Below are positions 1-5,572 of a stretch of DNA of 6,568 bases, piece by piece (within the stretch, counting starts at the first letter, position 1; each line of letters opens with the position of its first letter). The translations under genes and the position numbers were made by a program. Origin of the DNA: Candidatus Bipolaricaulota bacterium (GTDB taxonomy: Bacteria > Bipolaricaulota > Bipolaricaulia > UBA7950 > UBA9294); the NCBI GenBank assembly GCA_015485945.1, contig WFSM01000023.1, positions 1 to 6,568 of the forward strand, in the 5' to 3' direction. Under the pieces are notes generated by a model that saw only the letters and a list, made by a program, of their open reading frames with translations, ran no database searches and was not told the DNA's origin.

Positions 1-35
1 GCGAACGCCCGCAAACGATCCCGGTGCTGGAATAG
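1..35 (+). CDS. Possible 3' end of an upstream rightward gene (partial)
   Basis: Reading from base 3, the frame gives the tail ERPQTIPVLE and then a TAG stop at 33-35. The stop falls just before the hairpin at 40-63, as expected for a gene converging on the leftward gene at 83-973. Only ten codons are visible, so no product can be named and the coding status is uncertain. The other two frames also lack early stops over this short span, so the choice rests on the position of the stop next to the terminator. Confidence 0.3.
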   Translation, partial: ERPQTIPVLE

Positions 36-63
36 AAAACCGGGCCGTCATGTCACGGCCCGG
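31..63 (-). terminator. Intrinsic terminator of the leftward TatT-like gene
   Basis: Bases 40-48 (CCGGGCCGT) and 55-63 (ACGGCCCGG) form a perfect 9-bp GC-rich stem with a 6-base loop (49-54). On the minus strand the stem is followed directly by TTTTCTATT (complement of 31-39), the U-rich tail of a Rho-independent terminator. It sits 20 bases past the TAG stop at 83-85. On the plus strand no T tract follows the stem, so it should act mainly on leftward transcription, though the hairpin could also protect the 3' end of a converging transcript. Confidence 0.85.
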
Positions 64-82
64 CTGATCGTCTTCCACGAAG

Positions 83-973
83 CTACTTCACGTGTTTATT
101 CACTTCCGTCAGCAGTACCTGTGCACGTTTCTGGCACAGCGGATTGTACAGTGGATAGTCAGTGCCCGGATTAGCGTTGATGATCGACGTTAGCACCTGT
201 TTCGCCTTGTCCCACTTGCCGGCCGGTATTAGGTAGTACTGAGCGTAGAACAAGCGGTTCTCGAAGTACTTACTGACCACAGGATCGATTGGGCAGTTAG
301 TGCAACTGGTGCACGTATCAGGGTCGTCCACCACTTTACACAGGTACTCCTTCGCCTTGGTCAGATTCTGCCGGAATTTAACGAACGGAATCTTGGGCAG
401 CCCACCCCAGAACGCGCCCAATGACCGGTACGGCCCGTACACGAGGTAGCTCGGGTCGACTTTGAGCGCCTGTTCGATCAGAGCGAGCAGTTTAGGCGTG
501 TCATTACGCATAATCGCGGCCAGCTTATTGAACTCATCCTTGCGGGCCCAGTTGCCGTACGTCCAATACAGCGCTGCCTCGTCCTTCGTCTGCTCCACCG
601 CGGCGATGAACCCACCCCCCTTCTTCTTTTCGATCGCAACGAAGTTCGGATCCGCGCGGAGGCTTTCCTCACCATAGCGTTGACCGGCGGTGTACGCATC
701 AATCTTAGCATTCTTCTCGGTGAGAAACGCGTCGGCGAGCGTGTAGTAGCACTGTGACAACTTGTTCAGCACGAGCTTGTTCGTGGGATCAAGCTTATAC
801 GCAGCAAGGAACGAATCAATTGCATTCTGCAACTTGGCCTGCGTGGTCACCACAACCTCGTCATTCTTGAAAATGGCCATTCCCGCATTGATGTAATCCT
901 GCAATTGATCAGCAACGACAATCGGTGCTATCAGCAACACCAACGCAATTCCCAACAAAATTACCCGTTTCAT
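83..973 (-). CDS. Secreted TPR-like protein resembling TRAP transporter T-component (TatT)
   Basis: This encodes a 296-residue exported protein. Residues 1-21 form a Sec signal peptide (MKR, a hydrophobic run, then VVA before D22); there is no lipobox cysteine, so it is probably soluble or anchored by an uncleaved signal. The rest is alpha-helical, with TPR-like stretches near 46-66 (AIDSFLAAYKLDPTN), 159-175 (LIEQALKVDPSY) and 250-270 (WDKAKQVLTSIINANP). The segment YGPYRSLGAFWGGLP at 179-193, followed by a KAKEYL helix, resembles the central motif I recall from the TatT family, periplasmic TPR proteins associated with TRAP transporters for organic acids. No TRAP membrane or solute-binding genes lie in the window. 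A cysteine-rich stretch (C221, C224, C227, close to C212) interrupts the repeats. The start is supported by GGGAGG (980-985, complement) about six bases upstream. The gene has its own promoter and terminator, so it is probably monocistronic. The fold and export are fairly secure; the TatT assignment is from memory of the motif. Confidence 0.75.
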   Translation of the reverse strand: MKRVILLGIALVLLIAPIVVADQLQDYINAGMAIFKNDEVVVTTQAKLQNAIDSFLAAYKLDPTNKLVLNKLSQCYYTLADAFLTEKNAKIDAYTAGQRYGEESLRADPNFVAIEKKKGGGFIAAVEQTKDEAALYWTYGNWARKDEFNKLAAIMRNDTPKLLALIEQALKVDPSYLVYGPYRSLGAFWGGLPKIPFVKFRQNLTKAKEYLCKVVDDPDTCTSCTNCPIDPVVSKYFENRLFYAQYYLIPAGKWDKAKQVLTSIINANPGTDYPLYNPLCQKRAQVLLTEVNKHVK

Positions 974-1004
974 ACCTAACCTCCCGGATTAATTATGTGC
1001 ACTT

Positions 1005-1033
1005 ACTATACCGCACCCGTGCCGTAATGCCAA
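1005..1033 (-). promoter_or_regulatory. Sigma70-type promoter for the leftward TatT-like gene
   Basis: On the minus strand TTGGCA (complement of 1028-1033, five of six matches to TTGACA) is followed after exactly 17 bases by TATAGT (complement of 1005-1010, five of six matches to TATAAT). Transcription would start near base 998, giving a leader of about 25 bases that contains the GGGAGG ribosome binding site. The element spacing is optimal. An inverted repeat at 1014-1039 overlaps it. Confidence 0.75.
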
Positions 1034-1039
1034 CGGGTG
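1014..1039. repeat. Inverted repeat over the leftward promoter; candidate operator
   Basis: CACCCGT at 1014-1020 is perfectly mirrored by ACGGGTG at 1033-1039, with a 12-base spacer. The arms start 19 bases apart, close to two helical turns, as in many dimeric repressor sites. One arm lies in the -35/-10 spacer of the leftward promoter. The other covers the edge of its -35 and the probable -35 zone of the rightward ferredoxin promoter, so a protein bound here could affect both genes. Seven-base arms can arise by chance, so the regulatory role is inference. Confidence 0.4.
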
Positions 1040-1054
1040 GCCGAACGTGCGACA

Positions 1055-1079
1055 GTGTGGTATATTTGCCTCACCACAC
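1055..1079. repeat. Inverted repeat spanning the ferredoxin -10 element
   Basis: GTGTGGT at 1055-1061 and ACCACAC at 1073-1079 are perfect inverted 7-base arms around an 11-base centre that contains most of the -10 hexamer and the probable transcription start. The left arm is upstream of the start, so the full hairpin would not form in the mRNA. The arrangement suits a DNA-binding operator better than an RNA structure. No regulator gene is visible nearby. Confidence 0.35.
1058..1066 (+). promoter_or_regulatory. Extended -10 promoter for the ferredoxin gene
   Basis: TGG followed by TATATT (1061-1066) fits an extended -10 element (TGn plus five of six matches to TATAAT). No good -35 hexamer is present 16-18 bases upstream (TGGCCG at 1038-1043 matches at only three positions), which is usual for extended -10 promoters. 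The start site would be near 1073, leaving a short leader of about 30 bases with the ribosome binding site. An inverted repeat brackets the hexamer. Confidence 0.55.
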
Positions 1080-1090
1080 ATCAAATCGTG

Positions 1091-1097
1091 AAGGAGG
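1091..1097 (+). promoter_or_regulatory. Strong ribosome binding site of the ferredoxin gene
   Basis: AAGGAGG, continued by AG, is a near-perfect Shine-Dalgarno sequence six bases before the ATG at 1104. It fixes the ferredoxin start and predicts high translation, in keeping with an abundant electron carrier. Confidence 0.85.
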
Positions 1098-1103
1098 AGA
1101 CAA

Positions 1104-1289
1104 ATGGCAAAGCCAAAAGTTGACCAAGATCTTTGCATCGCATGTGGAATCTGCTCCCAGGTGTGCCCAGAGGTATTCGACGTCGGGCCAGATGGTAAGT
1201 CGGTAGTGAAAACGGACGCGGACCTGAACGCCGCCTGCATCCAGGACGCGATCGACCAATGCCCGGTTGGCGCAATCAGCCTGGAATGA
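1104..1289 (+). CDS. Single [4Fe-4S] cluster ferredoxin, Thermotoga type
   Basis: This is a complete 61-residue low-potential electron carrier of the cytoplasm, likely serving oxidoreductases of anaerobic metabolism. The N-terminal motif supplies C11, C14 and C17 (CIACGIC) and the C-terminal CPVGAI supplies C53, together the four ligands of one [4Fe-4S] cluster. The second CxxCxxC set of 2[4Fe-4S] ferredoxins is absent. C21 and C45 occupy the positions that form a stabilising disulfide in the Thermotoga maritima ferredoxin, which has nearly the same length. About half the residues after C21 are acidic or polar, typical of the family. It stands alone, between its own promoter and a strong terminator 18 bases past its stop, so its redox partners cannot be read from context. 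Confidence 0.95.
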   Translation: MAKPKVDQDLCIACGICSQVCPEVFDVGPDGKSVVKTDADLNAACIQDAIDQCPVGAISLE

Positions 1290-1306
1290 AGCGTTAGCGT
1301 ATTACG

Positions 1307-1342
1307 CGCAGCGCCATGGGCTTCCGTGGCGCTGCGTTCTTT
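1307..1342 (+). terminator. Strong intrinsic terminator after the ferredoxin gene
   Basis: CGCAGCGCCA (1307-1316) pairs perfectly with TGGCGCTGCG (1327-1336). TGG (1317-1319) pairs with CCG (1324-1326) through two GC pairs and one wobble, extending the stem to 13 bp around a GCTT tetraloop (1320-1323). TTCTTT at 1337-1342 supplies the T tract. It closes the ferredoxin transcript and separates it from the patatin gene downstream. Confidence 0.92.
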
Positions 1343-1392
1343 CACGGGATTGACTTATGGCGAACAACGACGTACATGGTGGTCAAGGGTTG

Positions 1393-2268
1393 ATGAAAAA
1401 ACGGATCGGGCTGGTGTTGGGGAGCGGTGGACCGCGGGGATCCGCTCATGTCGGCGTGCTCAAGGTATTGGAGAAGAACGGCATCCGCCCGGATATAATC
1501 GTCGGGGCCAGCATGGGAGCGGAAATCGGCGGTGCGTATGCCGCCGGTGTCCCAATTCCGCGGATGGAAGCCATGTGGCGGTCCATCAATTTTGGTGCAG
1601 CGGTAAAAGCACTCTTTCCCAGCTTTCCGTGGTCGGGATGGACATCGGGAAAGCGTGTGCTGCGGATGATCCGTGGCCTGGTCGGAGACGTACGCATTGA
1701 GGACCTCTCCATCACATACGCCGCGATCACGACGGATTTAGCGACCGGCCTCCCGTATGTGGTACGTGAAGGGCCGCTTGCAGTGGCAATCCGAGCGAGC
1801 GAGTCGATTCCCGGCCTGTTTTCACCGGTAGAAATTGACGGCCACTTGCTGATTGACGGCGGTACCGTTGATCCAGTGCCGGTGGATGTCGCTCGTCAAC
1901 TGGGAGCGGATGTGGTGATCGCCGTTGACGTCCTCGTGCGACCGACAGAAGCGAAGCTTGCGGGGATCACGCTTCCCGCCATACGTGAGCGGAGTTTCGG
2001 CGTGACCAAGGCGGTGTCTCGGTCGGGAGGCACGGGCAGTCGCCGGTTCCATCCCCACGTAATTTCGGTACTGCTTAAGGTATCAACCATCTTCCAGAAG
2101 CGTCTCGCCACGGTCACGTTGGCGGCGTATCCGCCTGACGTCCTCATCGAGCCCGACTTTTCCGATGATCCCCCGTGTTACCACAGCGTACGGCGTGGAA
2201 TCGAAGCTGGTGTCATTGCCGCCGAACAGGCGCTCCCGCAGATCCGTGCGGCCATCGCCGCGGAATGA
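1393..2268 (+). CDS. Patatin-like phospholipase (bacterial RssA/NTE-type serine hydrolase)
   Basis: This is a 291-residue cytoplasmic or membrane-associated lipid acyl hydrolase with a Ser-Asp dyad. The oxyanion-hole loop GSGGPRG (10-16) is followed by the nucleophile elbow GASMG (38-42, S40) and the DGG motif with catalytic D155. The helix after DGG (VPVDVARQLGADVVIAVDV) is typical of the family. Residues 184-240, rich in Arg and Ser, are a variable section, and the C-terminal PDVLIEPDF segment is conserved in bacterial members. The substrate is not predictable; phospholipids or lysophospholipids are the usual guess. The frame also opens at an ATG at 1357, but 1393 is preferred: the protein then begins MKKRIGLVLGSGG as homologues usually do, GGTGGT lies nine bases upstream, and 1357 has no ribosome binding site and stands only 15 bases past the terminator. 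Its stop overlaps the permease start by ATGA. Confidence 0.9.
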   Translation: MKKRIGLVLGSGGPRGSAHVGVLKVLEKNGIRPDIIVGASMGAEIGGAYAAGVPIPRMEAMWRSINFGAAVKALFPSFPWSGWTSGKRVLRMIRGLVGDVRIEDLSITYAAITTDLATGLPYVVREGPLAVAIRASESIPGLFSPVEIDGHLLIDGGTVDPVPVDVARQLGADVVIAVDVLVRPTEAKLAGITLPAIRERSFGVTKAVSRSGGTGSRRFHPHVISVLLKVSTIFQKRLATVTLAAYPPDVLIEPDFSDDPPCYHSVRRGIEAGVIAAEQALPQIRAAIAAE

Positions 2269-3170
2269 CAAGACGCGCTCCGCTCTATCTGATCCTCACC
2301 ATCGGGATCATTGCAATATCGTTTGGAGCGATTCTCATTCGATTAACGCACAACGTTCCTGTCCTCACTATCGCCGCGTGGCGGTTGGGGGTAGCGACCC
2401 TGATCCTGATCCCGTTCGGACTGCGGCCACGCTACCGGTCGGCGGTAACAGCGCGGGAGTGGCAACTGGGAATGGCGAGTGGAGTGTTTCTCGCGTTTCA
2501 TTTCTTGTTTTGGATCGCCTCGCTCGAATAAACCTCGGTGGCAAGCTCGGTCGTCCTTGTGGATACCAGCCCGGTATTCGTGGGACTCGGGGCACTGCTA
2601 TTCCTGCGCGAGCGTCCATCCCGCTATCTCATCGCTGCAATCGGCCTGGCGGTGAGCGGAGCCGTTATCATCGGCTGGGGGGACTTTCACGCCCGCGGGA
2701 CGGCGCTAATTGGCGATCTCCTTGCCCTTGCCGGTGCACTGATGGCGGCGGGGTACCTCATCATCGGACGGCGCGTGCGACCGCGCGTTCCGCTTCTTCC
2801 CTACCTCACGGTTACGTACGGAACGGCCGCGCTTGTGCTGCTCATCGGAGCGGCCGTCACTCGCACCCGCCTCGTTGGGGTCACCGGAATCGACTACCTG
2901 TACCTGCTGCTTCTCGCCGTCGGCCCGCAGCTTATCGGGCACAGCACGTTTAATTGGGCATTACGTTACCTGTCCGCGGGTACGGTGGCGGTGATCACCC
3001 TTGGCGAGCCAATCGGGGCCACTGTACTCGCTTTCCTGATCCTTGGCGAGCGAGTGGGGTGGTTGAACGGAATTGGGGGAACGGTCATACTGATCGGCAT
3101 CTATCTTAGTTTGTGCGGGGAGGGGAGAATAAATGAAACAACCGGATTTACTGAACGCCGGGAAACGTAA
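2265..3170 (+). pseudogene. EamA/DMT-superfamily permease interrupted by one in-frame TAA
   Basis: One frame from ATG 2265 to TAA 3168-3170 encodes a 301-codon, ten-helix small-molecule exporter of the drug/metabolite transporter superfamily, broken only at codon 89 (TAA, 2529-2531). Both EamA repeats are recognisable: helices near 8-29, 33-55, 67-88, 93-114 and 120-139 form the first, and helices from about 146 to 287 form the second, with the family-typical end-of-repeat LGEP...LGERV. Around the stop the peptide reads SLE*TSVASSVVLV. Relatives have a helix 3-4 link like LEYTSVASA, so a Tyr codon (TAC or TAT) most likely became TAA by one base change. The 88-residue upstream product would have three helices and is unlikely to work. 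A GTG at 2538 could reinitiate a 210-residue remnant but has no ribosome binding site. With no frameshift and good conservation on both sides, a recent mutation or a sequencing error is likely. The substrate is unknown; amino acids or nucleosides are common in the family. The start is coupled to the patatin stop, and the end overlaps ahcY by 38 bases. Confidence 0.85.
3117..3127 (+). promoter_or_regulatory. Ribosome binding site of ahcY inside the permease gene
   Basis: GGGGAGGGGAG contains a GGAGG core (3119-3123) nine bases before the ATG at 3133. It lies within the last codons of the permease frame, so ahcY has its own strong ribosome entry site and should not depend on translation of the interrupted upstream gene. 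Confidence 0.8.
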
Positions 3171-4353
3171 AATCGCGTGGGCAGCAGCACATATGCCGTT
3201 ACTCGCCCAGTTGGAACAGGAATTTCGGGATGAAAAGCCGTTTGCCAGCCATCGCATCGGGATGAGCATTCACCTCGAGGCAAAGACGGCCCGACTTGCG
3301 CTGCTGTTGCGGGATGGGGGAGCGCAGGTGGCGGTCACCGGCAGCAATCCGCTGTCCACTCAGGACGACGTTGCCACCGCGCTCGGAGCGGAACCCGGCA
3401 TAACAGTCCACGCCCGCCGTGGAGTAACCCCTGATGAATACCGCGCCCATCTTCAGGCCGTACTCGCCGCTCGCCCTGACCTCATATTAGACGACGGCGG
3501 TGATCTTGTCTCCCGATGGCATGAGGACCCCGCGTTTCCGGTGCGCGGTGGCTGCGAAGAAACGACGACCGGCGTCCACCGGCTACGTGCCCGCGCCGCC
3601 CGCGGAGAACTGCGCATTCCGATGTTCGCGGTTAACGACGCCCGCATGAAATACCTGTTCGACAACCGCTACGGCACTGGACAGTCGGTGTGGGACGGCA
3701 TCATGCGCACCACCAACCTCCTTGTTGCCGGAAAATCAGTGGTCGTTGCCGGCTACGGCTGGTGCGGACGAGGAATTGCCATGCGGGCGCACGGGTTGGG
3801 CGCGCGGGTGACGGTGTGCGAGGTCGATCCAATCAGAGCCGTGGAGGCGGTGATGGACGGATTCACCGTCGCCCCGATGGTGGAGGCGATTCGCACCGCT
3901 GACTTTCTCATAACGTCAACCGGGTGCCGTGACGTGGTGGACAAAGCCGCGCTTGCAGTGGCGAAAGACGGGATCATCCTCGCCAACGCCGGCCACTTTG
4001 ACGTGGAGATCTCCAAGCCCGCGCTCCTGTCACTCACCGTTCACCGTGAACAAGTGCGTCCCGGCGTCGAGGAATTTCGGGATGCTGACGGCCGCCGCAT
4101 TTACCTGCTTGGGGACGGGCGGTTGGTCAACCTCGTGGTTGGGGACGGTCATCCCGTGGAAATCATGGACATCTCGTTCGCCCTCCAGGCCCTCACCCTG
4201 CGCCACATCGTGGAGACCAGCTCGCTTTCCGTCGGGGTCCATCCCGTCCCCACGGAGATCGACACGCGGGTGGCGCGCATGAAACTCGCCGCCTTGGGAA
4301 ACAGCATTGATTCTCTCACCCCAGCTCAGACCGACTATCTGCGCGCCGCGTGA
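3133..4353 (+). CDS. ahcY: S-adenosyl-L-homocysteine hydrolase, short thermophile/archaeal type
   Basis: This 406-residue cytoplasmic NAD+-dependent enzyme reversibly splits S-adenosylhomocysteine into homocysteine and adenosine, removing the product inhibitor of methyltransferases. Substrate-domain residues are present: H47 (SIHLEAKTA), D120-D124 (DDGGD), E142-E143 (EETTTG), K173 and D177 (NDARMKYLFDN). The NAD-binding Rossmann motif GYGWCGRG is at 207-214, and the cofactor-closing H288 lies in NAGHFDVEI. The protein ends at DYLRAA and lacks the C-terminal extension with the Lys and Tyr that reach the neighbouring subunit's NAD in eukaryotic and most bacterial enzymes. The motifs KYLFDNRYGTGQS and TGSNPLSTQDD match the Thermotoga/archaeal branch. 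Some archaeal relatives prefer S-inosylhomocysteine, so substrate preference is not certain. The start is fixed by a strong ribosome binding site 9 bases upstream. No methionine synthase or SAM synthetase gene lies nearby. Confidence 0.96.
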   Translation: MKQPDLLNAGKRKIAWAAAHMPLLAQLEQEFRDEKPFASHRIGMSIHLEAKTARLALLLRDGGAQVAVTGSNPLSTQDDVATALGAEPGITVHARRGVTPDEYRAHLQAVLAARPDLILDDGGDLVSRWHEDPAFPVRGGCEETTTGVHRLRARAARGELRIPMFAVNDARMKYLFDNRYGTGQSVWDGIMRTTNLLVAGKSVVVAGYGWCGRGIAMRAHGLGARVTVCEVDPIRAVEAVMDGFTVAPMVEAIRTADFLITSTGCRDVVDKAALAVAKDGIILANAGHFDVEISKPALLSLTVHREQVRPGVEEFRDADGRRIYLLGDGRLVNLVVGDGHPVEIMDISFALQALTLRHIVETSSLSVGVHPVPTEIDTRVARMKLAALGNSIDSLTPAQTDYLRAA

Positions 4354-4358
4354 CAAAG

Positions 4359-4388
4359 TGGGCACACTGGGGAAATTCGGGGTACAAT
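4359..4388 (+). promoter_or_regulatory. Candidate promoter for the protease-gpsA genes
   Basis: TGGGCA (4359-4364, four of six matches) and TACAAT (4383-4388, five of six) are separated by 18 bases within the 55-bp gap between ahcY and the protease gene. There is no terminator hairpin in this gap, so readthrough from ahcY is also expected. The start site would be near 4395, inside the ribosome binding region, giving a very short leader; this makes the call tentative. Confidence 0.4.
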
Positions 4389-4408
4389 CCGGCGAGGTGA
4401 TGTGAGTT

Positions 4409-5572
4409 ATGAATCGATCATTATGGAAACGCGGGTTAATCGCAATTGCCCTGGTGGTGATCGTTTGGTTCGCGCTCGGAAGCGGCGGAACACAGACCAA
4501 CAGCGGGACGACATTCGCCCCGCTCAATAACATCTATCGCTATATCCAGACGTACTTTTACTGGCCGAATCGGGTGAACGAGCAAAAACTCCTGTACGGA
4601 GCGATGAAGGGGATGGTAAACTCCCTTGACGACCCGTACTCCGAGTTTATGACTCCGCAGGACTACACGCAGTTCAAAGAAAGCATGGCCGGGAAGTTCA
4701 GCGGGGTGGGGATATATATCACGCTCAAGGACGGCGTCCTCACGGTGATCGCCCCGCTCTCCGGCACGCCGGCAGAAAAAGCTGGCATCCGCGCCGGGGA
4801 TCAAATCCTCAAGATTGACGGAGTCTCGACAAAGGGGATCACCCTCAGCCAGGCATCGGTGAAGATCCGCGGCACGCCGGGAACGACTGTCAACCTCTAC
4901 GTTCGCCACACGGATGGCACGGAAGAGAATATTCCGATCGTCCGTGCCACGATCACGGTCGATCCGGTGACGAGCAAGCTGGTCGATAACGGCAAGATCG
5001 GGTATATCCAGATTCGCTGGTTCGCTGGTGATGCCGCTGCGCAGTTGGACAAGGCACTCAGCGGCTTTGATCTAAACCACCTCGATGGGTTGATCCTTGA
5101 TCTGCGTAACGATCCCGGCGGGTACCTGACCGCGGCGATTTCGGTATCGAGTCGATTCGTGGACAGCGGCGTCATCGTCACCACCAAGGACCGGGTGTCC
5201 GGGGACCAGACGTATTGGTCAACCGGGAACACGATCCCCGATTTGCCCCTCGCGGTACTGATCAACGGCGGCACCGCAAGCGCGGCCGAGATCACCGCCG
5301 GCGCGATCCGCGATCACGACATGGGAATTCTCATTGGCCAAAAGACGTTTGGCAAGGGCGTAATTCAGCGCCTGTTTACGTTCCCGGACGGTTCCGCGCT
5401 CAAGCTGACCACCGGCGAGTACCACACTCCGAACGGCAACGCGGTGCAGGGAATCGGAATCATGCCGGACATTGCGGTCAAATCTGGAGGAGACCCGCTC
5501 AAGGTTGCCACTGACTGGATCGAGGCTCATGCCGGTGTCCGGATGCCAATTCCGATTGGGAGCGGTGGATGA
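4409..5572 (+). CDS. Membrane-anchored C-terminal processing protease (S41, PDZ domain)
   Basis: This is a 387-residue envelope serine protease of the CtpA/CtpB family, which trims or degrades exported proteins from the C-terminal end. Residues 8-24 form an N-terminal membrane segment or uncleaved signal after basic KR; no lipobox is seen. Residues 40-90 hold the family's helical lead with DPYSEFMTP, and 97-180 a PDZ domain (GVGI; GTPAEKAGIRAGDQILKIDG) that recognises substrate C termini. The protease core at 195-358 contains DLRNDPGG (231-238), the nucleophile S291 in GGTASAAE, and the general base K316 with Q320 in FGKGVIQ. The 25-residue S-to-K spacing and the K+4 Gln match CtpB and Prc. 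The common GSASASE is here GTASAAE, a conservative change that keeps the nucleophile. GAGGTGA eight bases upstream supports the start. Its stop overlaps the gpsA start by ATGA. The exact ortholog (ctpA or ctpB) cannot be assigned. Confidence 0.95.
   Translation: MNRSLWKRGLIAIALVVIVWFALGSGGTQTNSGTTFAPLNNIYRYIQTYFYWPNRVNEQKLLYGAMKGMVNSLDDPYSEFMTPQDYTQFKESMAGKFSGVGIYITLKDGVLTVIAPLSGTPAEKAGIRAGDQILKIDGVSTKGITLSQASVKIRGTPGTTVNLYVRHTDGTEENIPIVRATITVDPVTSKLVDNGKIGYIQIRWFAGDAAAQLDKALSGFDLNHLDGLILDLRNDPGGYLTAAISVSSRFVDSGVIVTTKDRVSGDQTYWSTGNTIPDLPLAVLINGGTASAAEITAGAIRDHDMGILIGQKTFGKGVIQRLFTFPDGSALKLTTGEYHTPNGNAVQGIGIMPDIAVKSGGDPLKVATDWIEAHAGVRMPIPIGSGG

Noticed and set aside
1350..1378. Possible promoter for the patatin gene (TTGACT at 1350-1355, TACATG at 1373-1378, 17-base spacing)
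   Set aside because: The -35 is good but the -10 matches at only three of six positions. Promoter for this gene is expected nearby because of the terminator, but the sequence alone does not justify a feature.
1357..1392. Upstream ATG at 1357 as the start of the patatin-like gene
   Set aside because: It adds twelve unfamily-like residues (MANNDVHGGQGL), lacks a ribosome binding site and sits 15 bases past a strong terminator. ATG 1393 gives the usual MKKRIGLVLGSGG start with GGTGGT at a good distance.
2529..2531. Programmed recoding of the stop (selenocysteine or pyrrolysine) or a TAA-reassigned genetic code
   Set aside because: Selenocysteine uses TGA and pyrrolysine TAG, not TAA. TGA and TAG end the other genes at proper family lengths, and there is no sign of repeated in-frame TAA elsewhere.
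2165..2953. 262-residue plus-strand open frame overlapping the patatin and permease genes
   Set aside because: Its peptide is Arg/Pro/Ser/His-rich low-meaning sequence, typical of an out-of-frame reading of GC-rich coding DNA, and it conflicts with clear patatin and EamA frames.
2538..3170. Separate 210-residue transporter gene starting at GTG 2538
   Set aside because: It is in the same frame as the 88-residue upstream part, has no ribosome binding site and begins mid-protein at helix 4. One interrupted EamA gene explains both pieces.
4030..4533. Minus-strand 167-residue open frame across the ahcY/protease junction
   Set aside because: It lies opposite two well-supported genes, shows no recognisable motif and has the composition of an antisense shadow. 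The other long frames opposite gpsA and the protease were dropped for the same reason.
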